From contig NW_026647687.1 of NCBI RefSeq assembly GCF_950295315.1, forward strand, positions 1 to 64,000: a stretch of 64,000 bases of DNA, given 5' to 3'. This DNA is from Erinaceus europaeus (Eukaryota > Chordata > Mammalia > Eulipotyphla > Erinaceidae). The notes beneath the pieces are model-generated. The model did not search any database. It saw only the letters and a list, made by a program, of their open reading frames with translations, and was not told the DNA's origin. This document shows positions 43,911 to 55,430 of this stretch, in pieces; position 1 is the first letter of the stretch; each line of letters opens with the position of its first letter. The translations under genes and the position numbers were made by a program.

Positions 43911-43984
43911 ACCACCAAACTTCTTTCTGAGGCTCCATCCGTGCATAATGAATCTACCATGCTAGGTGGCCATTTTCACTTTTT

Positions 43985-44145
43985 TCTTTATATTTTTATA
44001 ATTTTAATTTAACAGGGAAGAGAGAAATTGATAGACACCTGCAGACCTGCTTCACCACTCCTGAAATATCCCCACTGCAGGTGGTGATCAGGGGCTCAAA
44101 TCCCAGTATTTGTACATAGTGATATGCACCACCACCTGGCCCTCT
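43985..44145 (-). mobile_element. tRNA-derived SINE, antisense, short
   Basis: GATAGACACCTGCAGACCTGC and CACTGCAGGTGGTGATCAGGGGCTCAAATCC are the reversed core and head. Confidence 0.8.
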
Positions 44146-44329
44146 TATCACTGATTTCTAACAAATGGACCTGTGGTCTTGGAAAGAGAGAACTCTCCTT
44201 GCTTCATGGATCCAGAGGTGGAATCTTCATACTTAGGCTTGAGACCCCACCTTGAGACAGGCCCCTATCTGACTTAGTTCACTCTTCCTACTGCTGGAGA
44301 CCAGGAAGGGTACAGATCAGTTTTTTTTC

Positions 44330-44373
44330 TTGTGATTTATTTATTGTTAGAGAGAGAGAAAAAGGGGGGGGGG

Positions 44374-44418
<45 letters not shown>

Positions 44419-44515
44419 ATGAGAATACCAGTCTGGCACATGTGAACTCAAGACTTCATGCTTTTAAGATCAAATGTTTTATTCACTGCATCACCTCCCA
44501 GGCTGCCAGACAAGT
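44330..44515 (-). mobile_element. SINE, second family, antisense, with (GA)n
   Basis: The reversed head lies at TTTTATTCACTGCATCACCTCCC. The (GA)n run at 44348-44415 is the reversed (TC)n body. Confidence 0.65.
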
Positions 44516-45227
44516 TTCTCAACTGCCTAAGCCTATTCACTAGTTTTCCCCCCTAGATTTTAAACAATTGTTTCAAACACTTAATGGATGTGCCAACATG
44601 CCATGGAAACCCAGAAAACATTACTTTTCTGTCTGTTCCAAGTCCATCATTCATGCTCAGGTGGAATGTTTCAGCCTTGGCTGTCCCCCGGACCCACAGT
44701 GAGATCAGTCAGTGCCCCCACTGACACACCAGATAGAGAGCAAGTGGTAAATGAGAAATACAAGGAGCAACCTCAGTCATACTTTAAGCTGCACAGTAAT
44801 ATTTCGATGGCAGAGAGCAAATAGAATTTTGCATAATGCACAGAATAAATGCTTTCAAAAATCAGTATTTCCAGCTGGATGTACAAATTAAATGATGATA
44901 TTCAAGTGCAAGATTAAAACAATGATTTAAGATAGAAATTGAGTTCTATTATCTCATGCTTGCCTACTGCTGAATATGTTAATAGAACAAATTTGTTAGC
45001 ATTCAGTCAATTTATCTCCCTAAACAGAAAGAGGTGGGGAGTTTGGTTGTAAAAGCAAAAAGGAGTAGAAACTTGGGGAGCACTGGGTAGGAGCAGCACT
45101 GGAACACTTTGCACCCCTGAGTTGAGAGTCCTGCTATGCAGTGCAGTCTTCTGATCTCAGACTGTGAGACAATGAACTTGGTTGGATTAAGTACTGTGTT
45201 CATGGGCTGTTGAAATAGCACATATGG

Positions 45228-45345
45228 GCAGTGTGCTGCTTTGACATATGCATGACCCAGGGTGAAGCCTGGCTTTCACCACATTGAAGGAACCTATGAT
45301 CATGTGGTCTCTCTCTCTCTTTATTTTTCCTCTCTACCTTTCTGT
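45228..45345 (+). mobile_element. SINE, third family, partial
   Basis: CATATGCATGACCCAGGGTGAAGCC...ACCACATTGAAGG...GTGGTCTCTCTC matches the third head type seen at 50.28 and 53.56 kb. Confidence 0.55.
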
Positions 45346-47579
45346 CACTATCTAAACACACACATATCCCCCCACACCCCATGTTCATGTCATTTCTTTC
45401 ACAGCAGCAGAAAACAGACACACATGCATTTAATCCGCATACATCCCTCCCCCCCACTGAACCCCAACAATCCTATGAACACTCTCAAGAGAACTCACTT
45501 ACCTTGGGCATCTTTTAAATACAGCATTAGACTTTTGGATTTTATTTTACTTTTTTGCTAATTAGAATAGTGAGAGTGTGGTGCTTGGGTTTGCTTTCAA
45601 CTGATGTTTCAAGGTGAGAGCATTTTCATGAATGGTGACTCATCACTGTTCTTTGTGTTCTGCTATTCATGTCCTTGAGCCACTTGTCCAGGGATTGTTA
45701 CTGCTGGTCTCCCTTATTGATCTGCAGTTTGAAGCTGGTCTTGCTGAAGCTGAGCTGCAGCTGACACAAAGGTGGAAGGATCCACTTTCAGAACAGACCC
45801 CTTGACCCAGTTTAGCAAAGTGCATGTGCTCACTAGAACCTTCAGAACATCCAAGAAGTCTAAGATCAGGTGGTCTTACCTTGGGCCCTATACAGCCCAC
45901 TCTGCAGGTGGGAGAGAAACCCCACCAAGCATGGAGCTCACGGAGACAGTGCTTTGTGTGCAGAACCTTCTCTGGGGTCAGTTCTCTGAGTGATCAAGAG
46001 CTTGTAAAGGGTTTCCCACAATTGCAGGAAAGGAGGCCAGTGGATAGCTTTAGTTCAGCTCTGAGTTTTATCAGCATCTCTTTCTCGGCAGGCACAAGCC
46101 TCAGGCTGCTGCGCGTGTCTCTTCTGTGAGACTCTGATGATTTCTGCCCTGAAGATCCCCGACCAGGGACTGAAATCTCCCCCGGTTCCCACACTTGAGC
46201 AGAGCAGATGATAAGACCAAACTTTAAAATCCTACATAATCCTGACTTTACCAATAAGCAATTTTATCTAAATCCCACTTTGAAAACTGTGCTTCCTCCC
46301 TCTGATGTTGGCAGTAGAGAGTGCCACATCCAATTTCCAGTTCATACTCAGGGTGAACCCCCTGACCCACACCCAGCTTAGGGCTGGTCTCCCTGCCTCA
46401 CCCCCCACTTGTCCCGGCTCCTGTGCACGGGGCTCAGCCAGAGTGGTCTTTCTGGGCCCCACTCAGCATCCTGCAGATGGCTAGGGTGGTGGGGAGGGGG
46501 ACAGCAGAGACTGATATTTTTGAGTCTCTACCCCTCAAGATGGCCTAGAAACCCTGGTGAGAAGACTTTATTAGAGATTAATTAATATACATTTTTACAA
46601 CACACTTCATTATGTGCCATTAAGGCATTCTAGCACTTTCATATGCACTCTGTCCTTATAAAAATGCCAAGCTCTATCCTTTGTTATGTCTGTGTTGCTG
46701 ACAAGAAAGCTGAGGCAAGAAGAGGTGAAATTCAGACAGACTAGGTGGATCCCACACCACTCCACTCAGACCAGGGGAGGAGAACTTCAATGACACTCGG
46801 GTTAGTCAGAGGACTGTATGCCCCGGGCCCAAATAGTGGTGGGGAGGGTGGGGTGTCCTAAAAGTGAACCATAATCTTGGATATTAATTTTATTTTCTTT
46901 TTTTTTAAATTAATTTTCTTGATGGAGTGACATCAGAGCTGTTCTACTTTTTTCAGACCTGTGTTTTGGCACCCTTTCCTTTTCAGAGGAAAGCACTGAT
47001 TAGCACATAACAAATGTTGGGAGGGCTATGAGATCCTTTCAAAACTAAACTCTGCTTGTCAAAATGCAGCACTCACCACTGGTCTTGGCGCAGACCAATG
47101 CTCTGGGGCCTGCCTTTCGAATCTTGCTTCCAAACTTTGGCAAAACAGATCCATCATGGCATCGGCACCTCTAATGTAGTCATTTCCCATCCAAAACATT
47201 CTCGTTGCCAGTTTGTTTTCAAAAAGGGTTTTCACCTCTTCCTTGATTATACCTACAGTCTTGCTCTGGACTTGATCCAGCTCTGAAAGATCTTCCTGGA
47301 GATGCCAGGGCAAGAGGCAGCCCTGCAACTCCCCAGCTGTGCGGTTCTGGTGAGTGAGCCACATGCCTGCCACCACAGGCATTAACTCAGCTGGACTGAC
47401 ACTTTGTGCCACTGACATCAACATCAGAGAACCCCAGACAAGATCAGAATCAGATTCCAAGACCAGGACCATTTGGGAGTAGCATTTTCAAAAGAAAAAG
47501 AGGAGCAATGGTGCTTACTAATAATACTGCTCCCAGCAAGTATTTCATCTAGTGAAAAGAATTGAGAATGAGAAGAAAT
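45346..47579. other. Low-copy sequence with weak coding-like text
   Basis: Includes the unrecognised minus-strand frame at 47.1-47.5 kb. Elsewhere no feature is supported. Confidence 0.4.
47059..47472 (-). other. Unrecognised 137-codon open frame
   Basis: An open frame on the minus strand of unique, non-repeat sequence with balanced amino-acid composition; the middle reads like a soluble helical protein (QEDLSELDQVQSKTVGIIKE). It ends shortly after a donor-like GTGGTGAGTG. I do not recognise the family and see no promoter or partner exons. It could be a lone exon, a retropseudogene piece or chance. Confidence 0.2.
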
Positions 47580-48105
47580 TTGTGGGGACAGGCAGTGGTG
47601 TGCACACATTAGCATGTGTGAGGATCATATTCAAGCCCCTGCTCCCCATATGCAGGGGGGAAGCTTCACGAACAGCAAAGCAGGTCTGCAGCTGCCTCTC
47701 TTTCTCCCTATCTTCCCCTACCCTCCCAATTTCTGTCTGTCCTATCAAATATAAGAAAGAAGGGAAAAAAAGAGAAAGAAAGAGAGGAGAAAGAAAAGAA
47801 GTGAAGGGATGGGAAAGGAAAGGGAAGGAAAGGAAGGGAAGGGAAGGGAAGGGAAGGGAAGGGAAGGGAAGGGGAAAAGGGAAGGGAAGGGGAAAAGGGA
47901 AGGGAAGGGAAGGGAAGGGAAGGGAAGGGAAGGGAAGGGAAAGGAAGGGAAGGGAAGGGAAGGGAAAGGAAGGGAAAGGAAAGGAAAGGAAAGGAAAGGA
48001 AAGGAAAGGAAAGGAAAGGAAAGGAAAGGGAGGAAAGGAAAAACCAAAGCAGTGTTTTCATTGTGCAGGCACCAAATCTCTGTGATAACTCTGATGGGAA
48101 AAAAA
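47580..48105 (+). mobile_element. tRNA-derived SINE with expanded purine tract
   Basis: Head and core at 47580-47745, then about 290 bp of only A and G, then the 3' block AGTGTTTTCATTGTGCAGGC...CTCTGTGATAACTCTGATGG. The simple repeat has grown inside the SINE's A-rich linker. Confidence 0.8.
47755..48045 (+). repeat. ~290-bp purine-only tract (GGGAA/GGAAA)n
   Basis: From AAGAAAGAAGGG onward the top strand is A and G almost without exception, first as GGGAA pentamers with GGGGAAAA variants and later as GGAAA pentamers. It lies in a SINE linker. Confidence 0.97.
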
Positions 48106-49019
48106 AGGAAGTTTAGAAAGTAAGCTACAAATTAACAGGGAATCATGCTATAGATTTTCTATATATGGATTTCATGTCATGCTACAATACATTTGTATGG
48201 AGTTACAAAAACCAATATTCACCCTGAGATTGTGCAATAAATAGAATTTATTAAAGTACTTGTGAAGTGCCTCCAGTGAGAAATTCATCTTTGATCCAGA
48301 TTTTAATAAGGATTATATAATCATAATGAGACTGTAATAAAACAGCATTACCTGAGTAATCCATTTTATTACCATTTTTATTATGAGCTCCCATTTATTC
48401 CAATTCATTGGATATTTAAACTATATGTAAATGATGCAATATAAAATGTTTCAGGAACAAGAATTATGGTATATGTCTATGTAAATTTATCTTCTAGACA
48501 TCTACGATCTCCAGATTCCCAAAGTTTATACAGTCAAGAAGGATCTAAATAGGAGGTTTAAAATGTGGTTTTGGATTCCAGGAACCCAATTTTAATATTT
48601 CCATGAAAAATGGCCATCCTGCCCTAGAGATATAAAGTTCAAAACATGCTAATTAAATCTTTTATTAGAAACAGAAAACTCTAGGTAACTGAACCTGAAC
48701 ATTTCACCAGAAATTCTTTTGTTTCTGTTGGAAATCTTTCTAGAATATCTAATGCTCTGCATTATAAGTACAGCGTATGGAACATATGCCATCCCTAGTT
48801 AAGCATCATCTCACTCATTCATAAAAACAGAACAGGATACAAGTTAATCCTTGATTCCCTTTCTGAGAACTGGGAGACCAGGAAAGATTGACTGGTATTA
48901 GTTCCCTCACCACATCCTGATGATGTTTCTAGCTTAATTTTCAGGTAATTTCTAGGTTGTCTGGACAATGTGTCTGTCTGTCCATTTAAGTTACTTTTCT
49001 CATCTCTTGCACAATTAGC
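48106..49019. other. Low-copy AT-rich sequence
   Basis: No repeat recognised; dense TAAT/ATTA words near 48290-48450. Confidence 0.4.
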
Positions 49020-49115
49020 TCTCTCTATTTCTCTCTGTCTCTTGTCTCTCTGTCTCTCTGTCTCTCTCTCTCTCTCACACACACACACACTCTCTCTCTC
49101 TCTCTCTCTTTCTTG
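49020..49115 (+). repeat. (TC)n(AC)n(TC)n compound microsatellite
   Basis: TCTG/TCTC units, then a short AC run (49075-49089), then TC again. Confidence 0.95.
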
Positions 49116-49439
49116 TGCGTTTTCTGTTCCTCAGCTAATAAATAACATCCTTTAGAAAACGGACTACTCCAGTCTCTAAACCAAATTATATGCCAACAAT
49201 TGGCCAACAAGTCAGATAAAAAACTGACAATGAACCATCACTCTTCAACAAAGTGTCACAGTGTGAAAGTGAGAGCAAGATGAAGCAGGAACACATATTC
49301 TTCTCCTTAATTCTATATCCACATGTGATGTCATGGCCCATGGATGTACCCAGAATAGACAAACAGACAGACAAGCAAACAAGCCAATTGTAAGAGCAGA
49401 AACTGGAAACAGAGAGACCCTGTCCTTTTTTAAAAAAAA

Positions 49440-49655
49440 GTATTTTTAATGTTATTTATTATTGGATAAAGACAGAGACAGTGAGATGGGAGGAGGAAAC
49501 AGAGAGGGAGAAAGGCAGAGAGACAGACACCTGCAGACCTGCTTCATCACTTGTGGAGCTTCTCCTCTGCAGGTGGGGACCAGGGACATGAACTTGGGTC
49601 TTTTCACACTATAATGTGTGCACTTTACCAGGTGTGCCACCACCTGGACCGCGGA
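49440..49655 (-). mobile_element. tRNA-derived SINE, antisense
   Basis: GACACCTGCAGACCTGCTTCATC and CTCTGCAGGTGGGGACCAGGG are the reversed core; the head ends near CCACCTGGACC. Confidence 0.85.
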
Positions 49656-50277
49656 GAGACCCTTTTCACAACTCTCACTAGGAATGTTGGGAAGGATCCT
49701 CTCTGTGCCATTTGTGGAAGCACACAGAGAATCATGCATCCTCCTAGACTATAAGGATGCTATTCAGGACAGGATCTTACAGATGTGGCAGGTCCTCCTC
49801 CTTCTATCCTTTGGAAAGGAAAGCACAGCTCCCAGCAGAAAAAGGTCACATCCTACTTCTCTATGGCATCTGAAATAGTATAAAGTACAGATGTTGTGCA
49901 GCAAGTGAGCAGTGGGAACTAAGCGTGCAGACTGCTTAAAAGGTAAACGTTGTAGTTAAAGACAAGGAGTGACTTCCAAAGTTCTTCCCTACAGCATTGC
50001 CTGAATTAGTAGTAAGAAGTCATGCACTTGAGACAGTTGAGGGGAGAGCTCCTGCTAAGTGCTCCTGCTACAACACAAAATGATTACAAAGGGACACAGA
50101 GCCCTTTTGGCAGTGACAGATGTACTTGATACTTGAATTTTGTTGACGGTAACAGGAATATATAAACACATAGGTCAAAATTCACCAGATATTGCCCATG
50201 CTGCTTAGATCACTTACACATATACATTATACAATAATATTTGGAGGGGCACTGGTGTTTGTTAAAAAAGATCTTTG

Positions 50278-50440
50278 GGGCCAGCAAAATAGCTCACTTG
50301 GATAGTGTTCTGTCTTGCCATGTGTGTGACCCAGGCTCGGAACTAGCCCCTAATGCATTGATGGAAGCTTTGGTGTTATGGTTTCTTTCCCTCTCTCCTG
50401 ACTCTCTGCCTCACTGTTTCTATCTGAAAAAGATAGAAAA
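50278..50440 (+). mobile_element. SINE, third family
   Basis: Head GGGGCCAGCAAAATAGCTCACTTGGATAGTG, then GTGACCCAGG, ATTGATGGAAGCTTTGGTG and TATCTGAAAAAG. Confidence 0.7.
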
Positions 50441-50559
50441 ATATGTTTATTTTATTTTTATTTATTTTTTTTTACTTAAAGTATCAGACTTAGAAGGTGT
50501 CAGGGAGTATCTGGGGGACCAGTTAAGTGTCTGTGATTTTCCTGTGGAAATTCAGAGCA

Positions 50560-50710
50560 GTGGCCTAGGAGGTGGCACAGTGTATAAAGCATTAGACCAT
50601 CAAGCATGAGGTACTGAGTTTAATCCCTGGCAGCATATATATCAGAGTGACACCTGGTTCTATCTCACCTATCTTTTTAAAATTAATAAATAAAAAAATA
50701 TTTTTAAAGA
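50560..50710 (+). mobile_element. SINE, second family
   Basis: Head CCTAGGAGGTGGCACAGTG..AAAGCATTAGACC, then TTTAATCCCTGGCAGC and a TAATAAATAAAAAAAT tail. Confidence 0.75.
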
Positions 50711-50721
50711 AAGAAATTTAG

Positions 50722-50937
50722 GGGGCTGGGCAGTAGCAGAGCGGGTTAAGCACACATGGTGCAAAGCACAGGGACTGGCCTAAGGATCCCACTTCGAGCC
50801 CCCGGTTCCCCACCTGCAGGGGGGTTGCTTCATGGCAATGAAGCAGGTCTGCAGGTGTCTATCTTTATCTTTTTTCCTTTCTGTTTTTCCCTCCTCTCTC
50901 TATTTCTCTCTGTCCTATCCAAAAAGAAAAAAAGAAA
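50722..50937 (+). mobile_element. tRNA-derived SINE, full head
   Basis: Well-preserved head GGGGGCTGGGCAGTAGCAGAG, CTTCGAGCCCCCGG and the core; short tail after TCTGTCCTATCC. Confidence 0.9.
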
Positions 50938-51654
50938 TTCAGGGGGTCGGATGAAGCAGGAATGAGTACTCTTCTGCCTAATTTTACATCCACATGTGAT
51001 GTCATGGTCCATGCATATATCCAAGACAGAGAGACAGACAGACAGACAAGCAACAAGCCACAGTTTTTTCACTTTTCGGTATGTATGGTGTAGTTTATGA
51101 AGTTTGGAAATAGTTAGCAAGTAAATGCAAGCTTTCAGAAATACCACCAAGGATAAGGGGCCCCGCTGAACATTCAGGGTTCCCTACTCAAGTCCTCAGG
51201 CTATCGCTGCCACCCTGGTGGCAGCCATGTGACAACCAAATGGGAGCCAATTTTCAAAGAGCTTTCTGGAAGAACATAATTAGATTAGAGTGTTACATTT
51301 GTTAATTTTTCAGTTGCTCATTAAAATTGACATGTCATTTGATTTTGACAGAAACCTTTTAATCTTGATATAAGCCTACAGACTTCTTCTTTTTTGTTTT
51401 AGATAAAGCTATATTTAGGAAGTTCTGAGATATGAAAACTTGCAATAATGAAATTGAAACCATTCTCTCCATCACTCACATTTAAGAATCTTGATGTAAT
51501 TTATCTTTCCTCCAGAACATTTCTAAAGAAAACAGGGGGACTCCAGTCTCTCTTTAAACCTTCAAAAGGATAAGTTCATTAAGGGGGAGGTGGTAGTGGG
51601 GTAAGGGGTGCAGAACTAACTAGTTAACCTATGCCTCAAGAGGTGTCACAGATT

Positions 51655-52435
51655 ATTTTTTATTAGTGATTTAGTATTGACTTACAAAACTATAATAGGG
51701 GTATAATTCTATACAATTCCCACCACCAGAATTCTGTGTCCCATCTCCTCCATTGGAAGCTGCAGTAGCTGTCCCAAGGTCACTGATATGAGCTGATTCT
51801 ATAACTATCCATATATATTTATGTATATATGTCTTTTTCTCCCACTTTTCTTTTTGAAAACATTTTTATTATATTTATTTATTGGATAGAGACAGCCAGA
51901 AATTGAGAGGAAGGGGGGTGTAGAGAGGGTGACAGAGAAACACTTGCAGCATTGTTTCTTCACTTATGAAGCTTTACCTCTACAGGTGGGGACTAGGGGC
52001 TTGAACCCAGGTCCTTGCACATTATAATCTGTGCGCTCAACCAGGTGTGCCACTACCCAGCCCCTTTCCCCACTTTTTCAATGATTCTGCCTTCACTTAC
52101 TTTCTAGTTCAACCCTACCCCTATTTTTACTTACAAGTGTCTTTCCTTTTTTCCTTTTCTCTCTCAGATAAGTGAAACTGTACCTGGATTCCCCTAATGT
52201 TTTCCAAATCTGCTGTTTCCCTTTCACTGAGGATATAAAAACAAGATTCCTGGTGACAAATGCTTTGGGTCCTGGTGGAATAGGGAATACAGAGCCCACT
52301 GGTTTACTTCCCCTATCATTTATCCCTCTGGATAAAATTCTTTTTGGGGTGCAGAAAGTTGGAGTTCTGGCATCTGTAATTGCTTCTCCACTGGACATGG
52401 ACATTGGCAGGATGACCCATAGTGTCACAGAGGAA
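51655..52435 (-). mobile_element. AATAAA-tailed retroposon, antisense, split by a SINE
   Basis: The left part (51655-51850) and right part (52070-52435) match consecutive stretches of the family. The antisense SINE at 51858-52068 lies between them, so the SINE is the younger insertion. Confidence 0.65.
51858..52068 (-). mobile_element. tRNA-derived SINE, antisense, inside another retroposon
   Basis: ATTGGATAGAGACAGCCAG...CTACAGGTGGGGACTAGGGGC...CCACTACCCAGCCCC is a full reversed copy. It splits the retroposon at 51655-52435. Confidence 0.88.
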
Positions 52436-52891
52436 TGATTCTTGAAAGACTTTTATCTTTGCCTCACAAAAGAACCTCTCTCGGGCCAGCCATTGAGTAC
52501 AGAAGTGCTGTGAGACATGCTTAATCCTGCAAAGTGAAGAGCAGAGTCCTCCTATTCTGGACAATGTTCTGTGGGATGTCTGGAAGGTTAGATCAGAACA
52601 ATCTCCAGGATAACTATCAGATCAGGAGGAACAGCTTTAGATTCCCCCCAACTGATTAACAATACATTCTTGGGCAAGACAGCTCAGTAACTGGTCCATT
52701 CATGTCCTCACCCATAAACTGAAGACAGTAAGAGCACCTCCACCAAGGCTAGTTAACTGTCACCTAGCACCTGTGACCCCCCCCCCCCAATGAGGATGTG
52801 GGGATAACTCTTTTCTCCAGTGATGCCCATCATCTGTGGCCAGCAGATGGGTCTCCCCTCCTTTTCTAAGTCTAACAACTGACAATGAGAA

Positions 52892-52924
52892 GTCAAGATG
52901 GAGAGAGAGAGAGAGAGAGAGAGA
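52892..52924 (+). repeat. (GA)n microsatellite
   Basis: Sixteen GA units, uninterrupted. Confidence 0.95.
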
Positions 52925-53309
52925 ATGCCAGAGTGTTTGTCCTGAAGGAGTTTGGACAGGAAATACCTGGTCAGTGACATGAGTGCTGGTGGGTATGGAG
53001 AGTCCTGAGACACAGCATGTGTGGGTGTGGCAGAAAATGGAGAGGCTACTTGCAAAAGAAGCAGGGGCTAGATGTGGCTGGTTGGGAGTCAAGCACACAA
53101 TACATATTCCGTTAATCCATCTTCCCCTTCTCTGCTTTAGTTTGAAACAAGTCTTGTCTCTTGAACATAAAGTAGATCTCGGATGCAAAGGAAATTCTTT
53201 CTAGGGCTAGAACAGCTTCTGAGAAGTCTGCAGACAACCCCAGTATTTCCCAGAGGTGCCTTCCAGAGGTGACCAGCGCTGGACTTGTTGCTAGTAGTGC
53301 AGGGTTTTT

Positions 53310-53520
53310 ATTATTATTATTATCTTTATTTATTGGGTAGAGACAGCCAGAAATCGAGAGGTTAAGGGAGACAGAGAAGGAGAGAGAAAGGGAGACACCT
53401 GCAGACCTGCTTCACTGCTTGTGAAGCTTTCCCCCTGCAGGTGGGGACTGGGGGCTCGAACCTGGGTCCTTGAGCGCTGTAACATGTGTGCTCAACCAGG
53501 TGCGCCACCACCTGGTCCCT
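53310..53520 (-). mobile_element. tRNA-derived SINE, antisense
   Basis: From (TTA)n through ACACCTGCAGACCTGC and CCCTGCAGGTGGGGACTGGGG to CCACCACCTGGTCCC. Confidence 0.9.
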
Positions 53521-53557
53521 GGCATTGCAGGTTCTGAGTGATAGAAAACATTGGGGG

Positions 53558-53722
53558 TGGGCTGACAAAATAGCTCAGATATTGCTTTGCCATATACATA
53601 ACCCAGGTTCAACCTGACCCCCCCCCCCCCCCGCCACCACACTGAAGGAAGCTTTGTGCTGTAGTTTCTTCCTCTCTTTATTTTTCTTTCTACCTCTGTC
53701 TTGCTCTTTATATCTAGATAAG
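53558..53722 (+). mobile_element. SINE, third family
   Basis: GGGCTGACAAAATAGCTCAG, AACCCAGGTTCAACC, then a C17-type homopolymer and AGGAAGCTTTGTGCTG. Confidence 0.7.
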
Positions 53723-53754
53723 TTGGCCTAGAACAGCAAATACCCAGAGAAAAC

Positions 53755-53860
53755 CACAAGAAAAGAAGGAAGGGAGGGAAGAAGGGAAGAAGGGAGGGAA
53801 AAGGAAGGAAGGCAGTAAGGGAGGGAAGGAAGGAAAAGGAAGAAAGGAAGGAAGAAATCA
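53755..53860 (+). repeat. (GGAA)n/(GGGA)n purine tract
   Basis: About 105 bp of A and G with two T/C interruptions near GGCAGTAAGG. Confidence 0.93.
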
Positions 53861-53949
53861 TTTGGGGTGCACTGTGTAAAACTAAGAGTAGACCTGGTAT
53901 TAATTCTCTCTAAAAGGTCCAGGAAAATGTCTCTAAAATCTCCATCTGA

Positions 53950-54300
53950 GGGGGCTGGACAGTAGCGCAATGGGCTAAGCACACATGGTGCAAAGTGCAA
54001 GGAAGGGCACATGAATCCTGACTTGAGCAACCGGCTCCCCACCTGCAGAGGGATCACTTCGCAAGCAGTGAAGCAGGTCTGCAGGTGTCTATCTTTCTTT
54101 TCCCCTCTGTTTTCCCCTCCTTTCTCGATTTCTCTCTGTCCTATCCAACAACAACAGCTATAACAATAATAACAATAACAACCACAAGAACAACAACAAG
54201 GGCAACAATATGGGAAAAATAGCCTCCAGGAGCAGTGGATCTGTAGTGTTGCAATTGAGCCTCAGTGATAAGCCTGGAGGCAAAAAACAAAAAACAAAAA
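53950..54300 (+). mobile_element. tRNA-derived SINE, full length
   Basis: Head GGGGGCTGGACAGTAGCGCA through core, AAC/AAT repeats, CTCCAGGAGCAGTGGATCTG and GGCAAAAAACAAAAAACAAAAA. Confidence 0.9.
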
Positions 54301-54639
54301 CACCCAAGTCTCCATTTCCTGTCCAAATCTCCCCCATTTGCCCTGGATTCCAGTCTCCAATAATGTCCAACTGTGTTAAGTTATATAGAGACATCTGAGC
54401 CAATGAGCATTAGAATGAAAGCAGGGAGTTCACCCTGTGAGGACCAGCCAAGGTACCACTTGAGCTTAATAACTTCAAAGATATAATTCTGAGAATGACC
54501 TACCCATATCATTCTGGGAAAAAGACTAGTATTGAAACTAGTCTGCAGTTGTAACACATATTCTAACACTCAAGTTAAAAAGGATTTCTCCTCCTCCTCC
54601 TCCTCCCTCCTCCTTCTCCTCACCCTCCTTCTTTTAATC

Positions 54640-54832
54640 TTAGCTGGGGGTTCACTGCTTTAAACAGACTTTTTCAGATAGAAAAAGGGAAAGAGACAGA
54701 AGGAGAGAGGGGAACACACCACTGCACCAAAGCTTCCTTCAGCGCAGTGGAAGTCAGCCTCCCATCAGGGTCATGTTCATGACAAAGCAGGTACACTCAC
54801 TATCTAGGTGAACTATCTTGCCAGCTCAGAAG
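54640..54832 (-). mobile_element. SINE, third family, antisense
   Basis: TTTCAGATAGAAAAAGGG...CAAAGCTTCCTTCAGCG...GTGAACTATCTTGCCAGCTC is the reversed element. It adjoins the next SINE, and the junction recurs inverted at 55.3 kb. Confidence 0.7.
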
Positions 54833-54859
54833 AATTAAAATATTAACAATAGTAATAAT

Positions 54860-55065
54860 TATATTGCCACCAGGGTTATTGCTCGGGCCCTGTGCCAACA
54901 TGATGAATCCACTGCTCCTGGTAGCCATTTTTTTCTTTACTTCATTCTTTATTTGATAGGACAGATAGAAATTGAGAGGGGAGGGGAAGCGAGAGAGAAG
55001 AGAGAGAGAGAGAGAGAGGGAGGGAGGGAGGGAGAGAGAGAGAGAGGGAGGGAGGGAGGGAGGGA

Positions 55066-55097
<32 letters not shown>

Positions 55098-55218
55098 CCT
55101 GTAGCACTTGTGTCACCAGTCATGAAGCTTCCCCCCTGCAGGTGGGAATGGGTTCTTGAACTTGGGTACTTATACATGGTAATGAGTGCGCTCTACCAGG
55201 TGCACCATTGCCTAGATC
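54860..55218 (-). mobile_element. tRNA-derived SINE, antisense, with expanded GA tract
   Basis: The reversed 3' block (CACTGCTCCTGGTAGCC), a GA/GGGA-rich expansion at 54985-55100, the core CCCCCTGCAGGTGGG and the head near GGTGCACCATTGCC. Confidence 0.85.
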
Positions 55219-55267
55219 TTTTTTTTTTTTTTTTTTTTAATGGAAGTTGCTGAAGGTGGGAAAGTTG

Positions 55268-55430
55268 GGGAGAGCAGTGGCTTTGCAATGCAGGCACAGA
55301 GCCCCAGCAATAACCATGGTGGCAATATAATTAGCATCATTATTATTATTTCAATTCTTCTGAGCTGGCAAGATAGCTCACTTAGAGGAGCTGTGCCCAT
55401 GTGTGAGATTCTGGTTTCTTGATGGTAGAA
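55268..55430 (+). mobile_element. SINE 3' block joined to a third-family SINE head
   Basis: AGCAGTGGCTTTGCAATGCAGGC...AATAACCATGGTGGCAA is the main SINE 3' block; GAGCTGGCAAGATAGCTCACTT is a third-family head. The order mirrors 54640-54905 on the other strand. Confidence 0.6.

Noticed and set aside
45660..45890. Protein-like text on the minus strand (possible degraded pseudogene)
   Set aside because: Readable stretches occur in different frames with intervening stops, and I cannot match them to a family; too weak to annotate.
47552..48123. Long open frames on both strands around the purine tract
   Set aside because: They are products of GGGAA/GGAAA repeats (Gly-Lys-Glu on one strand, Phe-Pro-Ser-Leu on the other) inside a SINE.
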